Shown here one piece after another: positions 16,745-25,820 of a DNA stretch of 64,000 nt (position 1 is the first letter of the stretch; each line of letters opens with the position of its first letter). The stretch spans positions 868,001 to 932,000 of the forward strand of contig CAWKHX010000015.1 of assembly GCA_963849605.1 (NCBI GenBank). The letters run 5' to 3'. Both the position numbers and the translations under genes were made by a program. This DNA is from DASPHG01 sp963849605 (GTDB lineage: Bacteria; Actinomycetota; Thermoleophilia; Solirubrobacterales; Thermoleophilaceae). A model generated the notes under the pieces. The model was not told the origin of the DNA and ran no database searches. It saw only the letters and a list, made by a program, of their open reading frames with translations.

Positions 16745-17501
16745 TCTGGAAATCAAGAACCTGTACGTGAGTGCAGGCGACCGGGAGATCCTCAAGGGGC
16801 TCGACATCGAGGTCTCGAAGGGCGAGATCCACGCCCTCATGGGCCCGAACGGGTCGGGCAAGTCGACGCTCGCCAACGTGATCATGGGGCACCCGGGCCT
16901 CGAGGTGACCAGCGGCACGATCTGCTTCAAGGGCGAGGACATCACCGAGGCCGAGCCCGACGAGCGCTCGCGCATGGGCCTCTTCATGGCGTTCCAGTAT
17001 CCGGTCGCCGTCCCCGGCGTGACCGTGACGAAGTACCTGCGCACGGTCATGAACGCGCACCGCGAGGCGAAGGGCGAGGACCCGGTCAGCCTGAAGGACT
17101 TCCGCAAGACGGTCGAGGCGGCCATGGCGCTCACAGAGGTGCCGAAGGAGTTCTCCAGCCGCTACCTGAACGAGGGCTTCTCGGGCGGCGAGAAGAAGCG
17201 CATGGAGATCCTCCAGCTCGCGCTCCAGCACCCCGAGATGGCGATCCTCGACGAGACCGACTCGGGGCTCGACATCGACGCGCTGCGCACCGTCGCAAAG
17301 GGAGTGAACGCCACGGCCGGCCCGGACATGGGCGTGCTGATCATCACTCACTACCAGCGCATCCTCCACCTGGTCCAGCCCACGCACGTGCACGTGCTGT
17401 TCGAGGGCCGGATCGTCAAGGAGGGCGGCTCCGAGATCGTCGAGCAGCTCGAGGAGAAGGGCTACGGCTGGATCCGCGAGGAGGTCGAAGCGGCCGCCTG
17501 A
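16737..17501 (+). CDS. sufC: Fe-S assembly ATPase SufC
   Basis: Cytosolic ABC-type ATPase of the SufBCD scaffold complex. Walker A is GPNGSGKST (about residues 35-43), the Q-loop is AFQYPVAVPGV, the signature is GFSGGEKKR and Walker B is MAILDETDSGLDID. Length 254 aa is standard. The TTG start is supported by GGGAGG 9 bases upstream. It ends exactly where sufS begins (1-base overlap). Confidence 0.96.
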   Translation: MADLEIKNLYVSAGDREILKGLDIEVSKGEIHALMGPNGSGKSTLANVIMGHPGLEVTSGTICFKGEDITEAEPDERSRMGLFMAFQYPVAVPGVTVTKYLRTVMNAHREAKGEDPVSLKDFRKTVEAAMALTEVPKEFSSRYLNEGFSGGEKKRMEILQLALQHPEMAILDETDSGLDIDALRTVAKGVNATAGPDMGVLIITHYQRILHLVQPTHVHVLFEGRIVKEGGSEIVEQLEEKGYGWIREEVEAAA

Positions 17502-18683
17502 TGGAGCTGACCGCTGTCACACCCGCCGAGTTCCCGACGCTGCGCGGCGGCATCGCGTACCTCGACTCGAGCGCGACGTCGCAGACGCCGCAGCGCGTGA
17601 TCGACGAGATGACGCGCTACTACACGGACTACCGCGCGAGCGTCCACCGCGGCATCTACCCGATCGCCGCCGAGGCGACCGACCGGTTCGAGGGTGCGCG
17701 CTCGCGGATCGCACAGTGGCTCGGGTGGGACGCCCGCGGGACGATCTTCACTCCGAACGCGACGGGCGCGATCAACCTGGTGGCACGCACGAACGTCGCC
17801 GCGGGCGATCTCGTGGTGCTCACCGAGATGGAGCACCACTCGAACATCGTGCCGTGGCAGCTCGCCGGCGCGCGGCTCGAGTACGTACGCATCGACGACG
17901 AGGGTTGCCTCGATCTCGACCACCTCGACGAGCTGCTCGCGAAGGGGCCGAAGCTCGTCTCCGTCGCGCACGTGTCGAACGTGCTCGGCACCCTCAACCC
18001 GGTCGAGGAGATCGTCCGGCGCGCCCGCGCAGCCGGCGCGCTGACCGTCATCGACGGCGCGCAGGCGGTGCCGCAGGTGCCCGTCGACCTGGCGGCGATC
18101 GACGCGGACTTCTACGCCTGGACCGGCCACAAGGCTTACGGCCCGACGGGGATCGGCGTGCTGCACGGCCGGCTCGAGCTGCTCGAGCGGATGCCGCCCT
18201 TCATCGGCGGCGGCCACATGATCAAGCGCGTCGACCTCGACTCGTCCACCTGGATCGAGCTGCCGTGGAAGTTTGAGGCCGGGACGTCGCAGGTGGCCGA
18301 GGCGATCGGTCTCGGCGCGGCTGTCGACTGGCTGTCGGAGATCGGCATGGATTCGGTGCGCGCGACACGAGCTCGAGATCACGGCGTACGCGCTCGAGCG
18401 GCTGTCGGCGGTCGAGGGCGTGAAGATGCACGGGCCGCCCGACGCCGAACGGCGCGGCGCGCTCGTCTCGTTCGAGTTCGGCGACCTGCACCCGCACGAC
18501 GTGTCCGAGGTGCTCGGCCGCGACGGCGTGTGCATCCGGGCAGGCCACCACTGCGCGCAGCCGCTCATGCGGCGCCTCGGCGTCACCGCCACCTCGCGCG
18601 CCAGCTTCGCGATCCACACCACGCGGGAGGACGTCGATCGCCTCGTGGAGGGGCTGGAGCGCGTGAGGAGTGTCTTCGCCTAG
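17501..18683 (+). CDS. sufS: Cysteine desulfurase SufS, interrupted by a +1 frameshift
   Basis: PLP enzyme that takes sulphur from cysteine and passes it to SufU. The N-terminal frame carries TEMEHHSNIVPWQ, DGAQAVPQ and the PLP lysine in WTGHKAYGPTG (about residue 211). The C-terminal part, with the active Cys in IRAGHHCAQP (about 350), lies in another frame after about 18361-18365. Removing one base there (for example the A at 18365) restores VRA-HELEITAYALERL and a normal length of about 393 aa. The uncorrected frame runs on and joins sufU in frame. Since SUF is normally essential, an assembly error is likely. Confidence 0.9.
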
Positions 18684-19129
18684 TGGACGACCTCTACCGC
18701 GAGCAGATCCTCGACCACTACAAGAAGCCACGCAACTGGGGCGAGCTCGCCGATGCCGATTACGAGTTCGAGGACACGAACCCGCTGTGCGGCGACGTCT
18801 TGAAGGTGCAGCTCAAGGTCGACGACACCGGGGTCGTGGAGGACCTGCGGTTCTCGGGCGCCGGTTGTGCGATCAGCCAGGCGGCCGCCTCGCTCGTGTC
18901 CGACGAGATCAAGGGGATGAAGGTGGACGACGTGGTCCGGCTCGACCGCGACGCGGTCCTCGAGCTGCTGGGGATCGACATCTCGGCGACCCGGATGAAG
19001 TGCGCGATGCTGTCGCTCAAGGTGCTCAAGTCCGCGGCCCTCGGGAGCGCTGCGGAGTGGGACACGGACGAGCCCTCGGCGGCCGAGCGCGGGCGGGTTC
19101 CATCGCTAGACTCCAAATCCGAGCTATGA
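18683..19129 (+). CDS. sufU: Sulfur-transfer/scaffold protein SufU
   Basis: IscU-like zinc protein that accepts sulphur from SufS. The N-terminus is VDDLYREQILDHYKKPRNWG; the three conserved Cys are in NPLCGD, GAGCAIS and MKCAML, with Asp beside the first, and the Gram-positive SufU insertion is present. Length is 148 aa. The GTG start overlaps the sufS stop by one base. The C-terminus has a variable hydrophilic tail. It overlaps the Rieske gene by 4 bases (ATGA). Confidence 0.93.
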   Translation: MDDLYREQILDHYKKPRNWGELADADYEFEDTNPLCGDVLKVQLKVDDTGVVEDLRFSGAGCAISQAAASLVSDEIKGMKVDDVVRLDRDAVLELLGIDISATRMKCAMLSLKVLKSAALGSAAEWDTDEPSAAERGRVPSLDSKSEL

Positions 19130-19446
19130 AGTCGGAAATCATCGACATAGGCACCGTTTCCGAGCTCCCGCCCGGCAGCATGAAGCTGGTCGAGTGGGAG
19201 GACCTCGAGATCGGGGTGTTCAACTGCAACGGCCAGATCTACGCCATCGAGGACCGCTGCTCGCACGACAACGGTCCCCTCGTGGAGGGCACGCTCGACC
19301 AGGAGAAGTGCACGGTCGAGTGCCCGCGCCACGGGTCGGAGTTCGACCTGCGCACGGGCAAGCCGGTCACGCTACCGGCGTACGTACCCGTCGACACCTT
19401 TCCGGTGATCGTGGACGGGGACACAATCAAGGTGGAGGTGGAATAA
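19126..19446 (+). CDS. Rieske-type [2Fe-2S] ferredoxin in the suf operon
   Basis: A 106-residue soluble Rieske domain with ligands in CSHDNGPL and CPRHGSEFD (Cys/His pairs). It resembles NirD-like and dioxygenase ferredoxins. It is fused into the suf operon by ATGA overlap with sufU and by immediate contact with sufB (GTG follows the TAA). It could supply electrons for cluster assembly (inference from context). Confidence 0.92.
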   Translation: MKSEIIDIGTVSELPPGSMKLVEWEDLEIGVFNCNGQIYAIEDRCSHDNGPLVEGTLDQEKCTVECPRHGSEFDLRTGKPVTLPAYVPVDTFPVIVDGDTIKVEVE

Positions 19447-20880
19447 GTGGCGACCCCTGAGGTCATCGCGGAGCGCCAGGCGCTTCACGGCATAGGCGAC
19501 AACTACGAGGAGAAGTACGGCTTCCACGACGCCGAGAACTACCTCTACAAGGCCCCCAAGGGCCTGACGCGCGAGCTCGTCCAGAAGATCTCCGAGTTCA
19601 AGGACGAGCCGGAGTGGATGCGCGAGTTCCGCCTGAAGGCGCTCGACCACTTCCTCGCGCGGCCAATGCCCACGTGGGGCAGCCCGTTCCTGGCCGAGGT
19701 CGACTTCGACAACATCCACTACTTCGTCCGCGCGTCCGAGCGCGCCGAGCGCTCATGGGACGACGTCCCCGAGGACGTCAAGAACACCTTCGACCGCCTC
19801 GGCATCCCGGAGGCGGAGCGCCAGTTCCTCGCCGGCGTCGGCGCCCAGTACGAGTCCGAGGTCGTCTACCACCAGATCAACGAGGAGCTCGAGAAGCAGG
19901 GCGTGATCTTCACGGACATGGACACCGCGCTGCGCGAGCACGAGGACATCGTCCGCGAGTACTTCGCAACGATCATCCCCGCGAACGACAACAAGCTCGC
20001 CGCGCTCAACTCGGCCGTTTGGTCGGGTGGATCGTTCGTCTACGTGCCGCCTGGCGTGCACGTCGAGATGCCGCTCCAGGCCTACTTCCGGATCAACACC
20101 GAGAACATGGGCCAGTTCGAGCGCACGCTGATCATCGCCGACGAGGGCTCACACGTTCACTACGTCGAGGGCTGCACGGCACCGACGTACTCGAGCGACT
20201 CGCTGCATTCGGCCGTCGTCGAGCTGATCGCCAAGCCGGGCGCGCGGATTCGCTACACGACGGTGCAGAACTGGTCGAACAACGTGTTCAACCTGGTCAC
20301 CAAGCGCGCGGTCGCACAGGAGCGCGCCACGGTTGAGTGGGTCGACTGCAACCTCGGCTCGAAGCTGACGATGAAGTACCCGTCCGTCTACCTGATGGGC
20401 GAGGAAGCCCACGGCGAGATCCTGTCGATCGCCTTCGCGGGCGCCGGCCAGCACCAGGACGCGGGCGGCAAGATCATCCACGCGGCGCCGCGCACGACCT
20501 CGAACATCTTCGCCAAGTCGATCTCGAAGGACGGCGGGCGGTCGAGCTACCGCGGGCTGCTCGAGGTCGCGAAGGGCGCCACCGAGGCCAAGTCCACCGT
20601 CGTGTGCGACGCGCTGCTCCTCGACGAAAAGTCGCGTTCCGACACCTACCCGACGATCCGCATCTCCGAAGACGACGTGAACGTCGGCCACGAGGCGACC
20701 GTGTCGAAGGTGGGCGACGACCAGATCTTCTACCTCCAGTCGCACGGCATCTCCGAGGAGGAGGCCGCGAAGCTGATCGTGAACGGCTTCATCGAGCCGA
20801 TCACGAAGGAGCTGCCGATGGAGTACGCCGTCGAGATGAACCGCCTGATCGAGCTGCAGATGGAAGGGAGCATCGGTTAG
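19447..20880 (+). CDS. sufB: Fe-S cluster assembly protein SufB
   Basis: Core scaffold subunit of SufBC2D, 477 aa. It shows the N-terminal helical segment (NYEEKYGFHDAENYLYKAPKGL), the right-handed beta-helix core, the GC pair in YVEGCTAPTY and the C-terminal signature FIEPITKELPMEYAVEMNRLI. It starts with GTG directly after the Rieske stop. A 117-base gap with a small hairpin separates it from sufD, the only sizeable gap in the operon. Confidence 0.96.
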   Translation: MATPEVIAERQALHGIGDNYEEKYGFHDAENYLYKAPKGLTRELVQKISEFKDEPEWMREFRLKALDHFLARPMPTWGSPFLAEVDFDNIHYFVRASERAERSWDDVPEDVKNTFDRLGIPEAERQFLAGVGAQYESEVVYHQINEELEKQGVIFTDMDTALREHEDIVREYFATIIPANDNKLAALNSAVWSGGSFVYVPPGVHVEMPLQAYFRINTENMGQFERTLIIADEGSHVHYVEGCTAPTYSSDSLHSAVVELIAKPGARIRYTTVQNWSNNVFNLVTKRAVAQERATVEWVDCNLGSKLTMKYPSVYLMGEEAHGEILSIAFAGAGQHQDAGGKIIHAAPRTTSNIFAKSISKDGGRSSYRGLLEVAKGATEAKSTVVCDALLLDEKSRSDTYPTIRISEDDVNVGHEATVSKVGDDQIFYLQSHGISEEEAAKLIVNGFIEPITKELPMEYAVEMNRLIELQMEGSIG

Positions 20881-20920
20881 GACGGCTGCAAACCGGCGTC
20901 CTCCGGCGTCCTCGGCCCTC

Positions 20921-20938
20921 GGCTTGGCCCACCAAGCC
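20921..20938 (+). other. Hairpin in the sufB-sufD gap
   Basis: A perfect 7-base stem GGCTTGG/CCAAGCC with a 4-base loop lies in the 117-base intercistronic gap. It has no T-run, so partial termination, processing or an RNA-stability role are all possible. Confidence 0.35.
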
Positions 20939-20997
20939 TTCGGACCTGCGTCCTTGGATGACTTGGTTTTCGCTCGCCTAACCGCTGGTCCACGCCG

Positions 20998-22092
20998 ATG
21001 AGCTCGACCGCTTCGAAGTCGAACGCCTTAGAGCTGCCCCAGTTCAAGGGCACCCCGGGCTGGGAGTTCACGGACATCTCGAAGCTCGATCTCGGCTCGT
21101 TCGAGCCGGGCGAGCCCGTGGACGCTCCGCCCGCGATCTTCGACCGGCCCGCGAACGCGGCGCCGCTCGAGGATGATCACGAGCTGCTCGGCAGCGTCGT
21201 CACGAAGGAGGACGCGTTCACCGTTCGCAACCGCGAGAGCTGGACGCACGGTGCGCTCGTGCACGTCCCGGCCGGCGAACGGCTCGAGGAGCCTGTCGTG
21301 ATTCGCGCAGGCGTCGGCGATGCGCTCGAATGGCGCACGCTGATCGTGCTCGAGGAGGGGGCGGAGGCCGAGGTGTGGGAGGAGTGGGTCTCCGGCAACG
21401 GAGGCGGCGGCTTCTTCAACGGCGTCACCGAGATCGTGCTCGGCGAGGGCGCGACGCTGCATTACGTCGGCGCGCAGGCGCTGAACGACTCAACGTGGGT
21501 GTTCGCGAACCAGCGCGCGGTGGTCGCGCGCGACGCGACGCTCGACTGGTCCGCGCTCGCCTTCGGCTCGATGCGGGGCAAGGTGTGGATGGAGACGAAG
21601 CTCGACGGGCAGGGCTCGACGGCGCGCGTGACGGGCGCGTACGTCTCAGACGGGCGCCAGCACCTCGACTTCGACACGCTGCAGGAGCACGCCGCTCCCA
21701 ACACGGTGTCCGATCTCGCGTTCCGCGGCGTGCTCGGCGGCCGCTCGAGCACGGTATGGCGGGGGATGATCCAGGTCGACCCGGGAGCGCAGAAGACCGA
21801 CGCGTTCCAGGAGTGCCGCAACCTCCTGCTCTCGAAGAAGGCGCACGCCGATGCCATCCCGGGGCTCGAGATCCAGGCCGACGACGTGCGCTGCACGCAC
21901 GCCGCGGCGATCGCGCAGCTCGACAGGGACCAGGTCTACTACCTGCGTTCGCACGGACTGTCGGAGCACACGGCGCAGCGGCTGATCATCGACGGCTTCC
22001 TTCAGGAGCTCGTCGCACGGCTCGCGGAGGGCCCGATCCGCGAGATAACGGCAGGCGCACTCGAGGCGCGCCTCGCCGAACTGCTGGCGTAG
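20998..22092 (+). CDS. sufD: Fe-S cluster assembly protein SufD
   Basis: Partner of SufB in the scaffold complex, 364 aa. The N-terminal segment LPQFKGTPGWEFTDISKLDL, the beta-helix core and the C-terminal signature YYLRSHGLSEHTAQRLIIDGFLQELV are diagnostic; the conserved His lies in RCTHAAA. Last gene of the operon. The order C-S-U-Rieske-B-D differs from the B-D-C-S-U order common in other actinobacteria. It converges with the H1-like gene 20 bases on, with no clear terminator. Confidence 0.95.
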   Translation: MSSTASKSNALELPQFKGTPGWEFTDISKLDLGSFEPGEPVDAPPAIFDRPANAAPLEDDHELLGSVVTKEDAFTVRNRESWTHGALVHVPAGERLEEPVVIRAGVGDALEWRTLIVLEEGAEAEVWEEWVSGNGGGGFFNGVTEIVLGEGATLHYVGAQALNDSTWVFANQRAVVARDATLDWSALAFGSMRGKVWMETKLDGQGSTARVTGAYVSDGRQHLDFDTLQEHAAPNTVSDLAFRGVLGGRSSTVWRGMIQVDPGAQKTDAFQECRNLLLSKKAHADAIPGLEIQADDVRCTHAAAIAQLDRDQVYYLRSHGLSEHTAQRLIIDGFLQELVARLAEGPIREITAGALEARLAELLA

Positions 22093-22112
22093 GCGCGCCC
22101 CGAAGGCCGGTC

Positions 22113-22859
22113 TTAGCGCCGCTTCTTCGCGGCGGTGCGCTTCTTAGCGCCGGAGCGCTTCTTGGCGGCGGGGCGGCGCTTCTTGGCCGCGGTCCGCTTC
22201 TTCGCCGCCGGACGGCGCTTCTTGGCGGCGGTGCGCTTCTTCGCCGCCGGGCGCCGCTTCTTCGCGGCCGTGCGCTTCTTCTTCGCGGCCGGACGCCGCT
22301 TCTTGGCGGCCTTTGACCGCTTCTTCGCGGCCGGGCGCCGCTTCTTCGCGGCGGTCCGCTTCTTCTTCGCGGCCGGACGCCGCTTCTTCGCGGCGGTCCG
22401 CTTCTTCGCCGGCCGCTTCCGCGCGGTCGAGCGCTTCTTCGTCGCGCCCGCGCGCTTCTTGGTCGTGCGCTTCTTCGCGCTAGACGTCGTGCGGCGCTTG
22501 GCCGACGTGGCCTTGCGCTTTGTCGCCTTGCGCTTCGTTGTCTTCCTACCTCTTGCTTTTGTCGCCACTGTGTCTAGTTCCTTTAGGAGTCGTTTGCTGA
22601 GACCGCGGACACTCGTGCCCGCATCCTTCACCAGCTTTTCGGCATCCCGGAGCTGGGCGTCCTTCAAGAGCGTGCTGCCGCCCTTCCTCAACTCGTCGCG
22701 AAGATCGCGAAGAGCTTTTTGCGAAGCGTCAAGTGACGCACTCGCACGATCTATTGCCTTATTGCCGCCACCACTTCGGCGGGAAGGCGAGGTTCTCCTG
22801 CGTGCCGACGCGCGCTTCGAGGTGCGCGCGCGGGCACTGCTCCTACGAGTTGCTGCCAT
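22113..22859 (-). CDS. Histone H1-like Lys/Arg-rich DNA-binding protein
   Basis: A 248-residue extremely basic protein. Residues 1-30 are basic, residues 31-95 form a predicted helical, more acidic domain (SQKALRDLRDELRKGG), and residues 100-248 are repeats of the AAKKRRPAAKKR type, as in eukaryotic H1 tails and actinobacterial HupB extensions. It probably coats or bridges DNA. A Shine-Dalgarno-like GGAGGGGGAG precedes the ATG. Because the repeat coding DNA is so regular, copy number may vary between strains. Confidence 0.85.
   Translation of the reverse strand: MAATRRSSARARTSKRASARRRTSPSRRSGGGNKAIDRASASLDASQKALRDLRDELRKGGSTLLKDAQLRDAEKLVKDAGTSVRGLSKRLLKELDTVATKARGRKTTKRKATKRKATSAKRRTTSSAKKRTTKKRAGATKKRSTARKRPAKKRTAAKKRRPAAKKKRTAAKKRRPAAKKRSKAAKKRRPAAKKKRTAAKKRRPAAKKRTAAKKRRPAAKKRTAAKKRRPAAKKRSGAKKRTAAKKRR
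22116..22425 (-). repeat. Tandem AAKKRRP-coding repeats in the H1-like gene
   Basis: About ten imperfect units of 24-36 bases, built of cgcttcttcgcggc-like blocks on the plus strand, encode alternating TAAKKRRP and AAKKR motifs. The opposite strand is open as a long frame only because of this repeat. Confidence 0.8.
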
Positions 22860-22923
22860 TCACACTCCCCCTCCGTTTCGGCTGGTGCGCGCAGCCTAAC
22901 CGCAGTTGCGGACTAAACGCAGA

Positions 22924-24468
22924 CTACGGCGTGTCGTCGTCTCTCGGAGTTGCCGCACGCGTACCGTCATTCCCGAGTGGCGGCTCGCGCAATCTATCTT
23001 CGCCCTTGTTCACGTTCGGGTACTGATTACCGTCCCAAAGTTGCGGCGGTTGGATCAGACACGGTGGTGCAGTTACGTTCGGCGGGAAGTCGATCGGGTC
23101 AGGCACTTCGCCCTGGCCGGTGTTGTCACAGTCCCATGCCTCGACTGCTCCGAGCGGCCTGAAGCGGTTGTAGAAGTTCGGCGTCGGATACGCGTTGCCG
23201 CGCTCCCACACCTGCCGCGACGTCTGGATGCCGACGCCGCGTGCGTTCGTGACCCCGAACTGCCGCAGGTAGTGGCGCGGCCCCTCCTGATCGTTCAGCG
23301 GGTCGAACGTGCCGAAGAGCGAGCCGACGCCGTTAGTGAAGAACGCCCCGACCTGTGCCTGGTAGTAGTTGAGGTAGGTCAGGATCGGGTTGAGCTCCTC
23401 GAGGTAGGGATACAGCGCCTCGAGGACGCCGGGCTGGCGATCCCCCTGCAAATCACGGTCACACGGCTCGGATCCGTTCAGGCAGCGCAGGAACTTCTCT
23501 GCCTCCGGGAGCGTGTCACCGGACTCGTCGATTACCGGCTCGAGCTTCGTGAACAGGTGCTCGAGGTCGGGAGCGAGCCGCCCGAGGTCGCGCAGCGTCG
23601 GCCGCAGCTGGAGCGCGACGGGCTGCAGCTCGCGCACGAGTGGGCGCGTGTCGACCGCAAACTCGCGCAGGCGGTCGAACGTCTGGCGTGACTCGTCGAG
23701 GAAGGTTGGGAAGACGCTGATCGTCTCGGCCAGTGCGTCGTTGCGCGACGCGAGTGCGCCGAAGAAGTCGTTCGCGTTCGTCACGAACTGGCCGAACTCG
23801 CCGTAGCGACGGTTGATCGCGCCGAGCGTGACGCCCGTGTTCTTGATCAGGCGGCGCAGCGCGGGATCCTGCTCGTCGAGGATCTCCAACACGGAGTTCC
23901 CGTCCTCCGTGAACGCCACGAAGTTCGCGAACGCGTCGTTCAGGTCCTCTCCGCGGTTCTTGATCGCCTTCGCGAGCTCCTTGATCCAGCCCTGGTAGTT
24001 GTCGCGCGTGGGCTTGTCGAAGGTCGAGATCACCTCGTCGAAGTCGACGGTCTCCTGGACGCGCGCGCTCGAGAGCTCGCCGCCGTCCTCGAGCTCGGGC
24101 GCGTCCGTCGAGCCCGGCGTGATCTCGATGTAGCTCTGGCCGAGGAGCGACTTCTGCCGCAGTGTCACGCGACTGTCGGCCGGGATCGGCGCGAACGTCT
24201 CGTCCATCTCGACGACGACGCGTTGCCCGCCGTGCTCCTCGAGCGACTTCTCCTTCACGTGGCCGACGTCGAGGCCGGCCATGCGCACAGGCGCTTCGTT
24301 CACGAGCAGCGCCGACTCGGGCATCTGCACCTCGAACCGGTAGCCGGTCGCCTTCAGCGGGGTCGGGCCGCCGAACGAGACCCACAGGTACAGGAGGATC
24401 CCGACGCACGACAGCGCGAACAGCACCATCGCCATGACCCGCCCGAGTGTCGGCGCTTGCTTCTGCAT
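22924..24468 (-). CDS. MCE-family protein (sixth gene of the mce operon)
   Basis: Periplasm-facing MlaD/MCE protein of 514 aa, presumably part of a hexamer or tunnel that carries lipids or steroids across the envelope. It has one N-terminal membrane helix (about residues 12-32), an MCE domain (about 38-125, with VRMAGLDVGHVKE and SLLGQSYIEITPGS), then a long helical region and a Pro-rich, low-complexity C-terminus. The start ATG overlaps the previous stop by one base. It is the last gene of the operon. Confidence 0.9.
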   Translation of the reverse strand: MQKQAPTLGRVMAMVLFALSCVGILLYLWVSFGGPTPLKATGYRFEVQMPESALLVNEAPVRMAGLDVGHVKEKSLEEHGGQRVVVEMDETFAPIPADSRVTLRQKSLLGQSYIEITPGSTDAPELEDGGELSSARVQETVDFDEVISTFDKPTRDNYQGWIKELAKAIKNRGEDLNDAFANFVAFTEDGNSVLEILDEQDPALRRLIKNTGVTLGAINRRYGEFGQFVTNANDFFGALASRNDALAETISVFPTFLDESRQTFDRLREFAVDTRPLVRELQPVALQLRPTLRDLGRLAPDLEHLFTKLEPVIDESGDTLPEAEKFLRCLNGSEPCDRDLQGDRQPGVLEALYPYLEELNPILTYLNYYQAQVGAFFTNGVGSLFGTFDPLNDQEGPRHYLRQFGVTNARGVGIQTSRQVWERGNAYPTPNFYNRFRPLGAVEAWDCDNTGQGEVPDPIDFPPNVTAPPCLIQPPQLWDGNQYPNVNKGEDRLREPPLGNDGTRAATPRDDDTP

Positions 24469-25820
24469 CAGCTCGAGGGGCAGAGGCCGGGGTCGCTGAG
24501 AAACTCGGTGAGGCCGAGGAGTAGCTCAAGGCCGCTTTCGTCCTGGACGAGGCTGCGGATCGTGGAGCAGCTGGCCGAGATGGTGAAGCGGCGGAAGTTG
24601 CCTTGCGCATCGCCCGTCGACATGATCGATGTCGTGTTCTGGGCCACCCAGGCGAGCCAGAACAGGAAGCCCTCGTCGCGCTGGCGGTTGGCCATGTGCG
24701 CTTCGGCGGTGGGGCTCGAGTCGAGCTCCTCATGGCCGCCGGGGTTGTAGGAGAGCATGTTGAAGAGCCGGTCGAGCTCGAAGAAGCTCTTGCGCAGGTC
24801 GGGGCTCGCCTTGTGGAGGTTCTCCGCGGCCGGTTCGAGATTGCGGATGTAGGGCCGCGCGGTACGGACGAACGGCCGCACCTGGTCGCGGATGATCGGC
24901 ATGGCCTCCTCGGCGAACGGCCTGATCGCGTCGTTCGTGGGCTTGAGCTGTCGGGCCGCCGGGCGCAGCGCCTCGAACGCGGGCCCCGCGACCTGACCGA
25001 GCTCGTCGACCTTGAGCAGCGTTTCCTCCGCCTGCGCGAGCGTCGTGGGGAGGCGCGAGACCGCAAGGGAGATGTTCTGGTCCTCAGCCGCGAGCGCGCC
25101 GAACGTCCGCTCTGACGCCACGACGAGGCGCGACAGCTCCTTGTCCTTCGTCGCGAGCTCCTCGAACGTCTCGCCGGAGTTGTGGACCAGCCGCGCGAGC
25201 TGTGTTCGGCGCGTCTTCAGCTTGCCGTTCAGCTCCGCCAGGTGCCTGTGCAGCGGCCCGAGCCGGCGGAACACCTCGTGCAGGTCACCGCCGCGGCGCT
25301 CCAGGCCGCCGCCCGCGCCGGTGAGGAGCAGGCGGAGGTAGTCGCGCGTGTCGTCGTCGAGCGCCGACAGGATCTCGTCGGCGTTCACGTCCGGCGCCGT
25401 GTTGAGAACCGGTATCGCGTCGCCCTCCCCGAGCGCCGGCTGGGCCTTCGTGCCGGGGTCGAGCTCGAGGAACATGTCCTTCAGCCCCGTCCGCGGCCGC
25501 AGGAGCGCCGTCGCGTCTGCGCGGACGAGGTCGTCGTACTCGGGGTCGAGCTGGAGCTTGACGACGGCCATGCCGTTCTCGAGCTCCACCTCGCCGAGGT
25601 CGCCCACGCGCATGCCGGCCACGCGGATCGTCTGGCCCTGGCCCGGCATCACACCCTGAGCGTTCGCGAGCTCCGCCTTCAGCTCGAACGGCTTCTCCTC
25701 GACGAACGGGATCCGCATGCGCTGCTCGTTGAGGATGTAGGCGGCGCAGCCGATGGCGACCGCGGCCAGCGCGATGATCGCCGCGAAGTCGCGCAGGTGC
25801 TTGCGGATCGCGTGCGTCAC
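24468..25820 (-). CDS. MCE-family protein (fifth gene of the mce operon)
   Basis: MlaD/MCE protein of 450 aa. It has a membrane helix near residues 10-27, an MCE domain with IRVAGMRVGDLGEVELENG and GLKDMFLELDPGT, then coiled helices. The GTG start at 25820 overlaps the upstream TGA as GTGA; a longer in-frame extension upstream lies inside the previous gene and is rejected. It has fewer Cys than its siblings, with a C-terminal LLLGLTEFLSDPGLCPSS tail. Confidence 0.9.
   Translation of the reverse strand: MTHAIRKHLRDFAAIIALAAVAIGCAAYILNEQRMRIPFVEEKPFELKAELANAQGVMPGQGQTIRVAGMRVGDLGEVELENGMAVVKLQLDPEYDDLVRADATALLRPRTGLKDMFLELDPGTKAQPALGEGDAIPVLNTAPDVNADEILSALDDDTRDYLRLLLTGAGGGLERRGGDLHEVFRRLGPLHRHLAELNGKLKTRRTQLARLVHNSGETFEELATKDKELSRLVVASERTFGALAAEDQNISLAVSRLPTTLAQAEETLLKVDELGQVAGPAFEALRPAARQLKPTNDAIRPFAEEAMPIIRDQVRPFVRTARPYIRNLEPAAENLHKASPDLRKSFFELDRLFNMLSYNPGGHEELDSSPTAEAHMANRQRDEGFLFWLAWVAQNTTSIMSTGDAQGNFRRFTISASCSTIRSLVQDESGLELLLGLTEFLSDPGLCPSS

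Noticed and set aside
22116..22425. Regular repeats that could suggest a CRISPR array
   Set aside because: Units are short, unspaced and in frame with the Lys/Arg-rich coding sequence; there are no unique spacers.
22135..22899. Plus-strand frame rich in FFAAGRRFLA repeats opposite the H1-like gene
   Set aside because: It is the mirror of the Lys/Arg repeat; it has no ribosome binding site and implausible composition.
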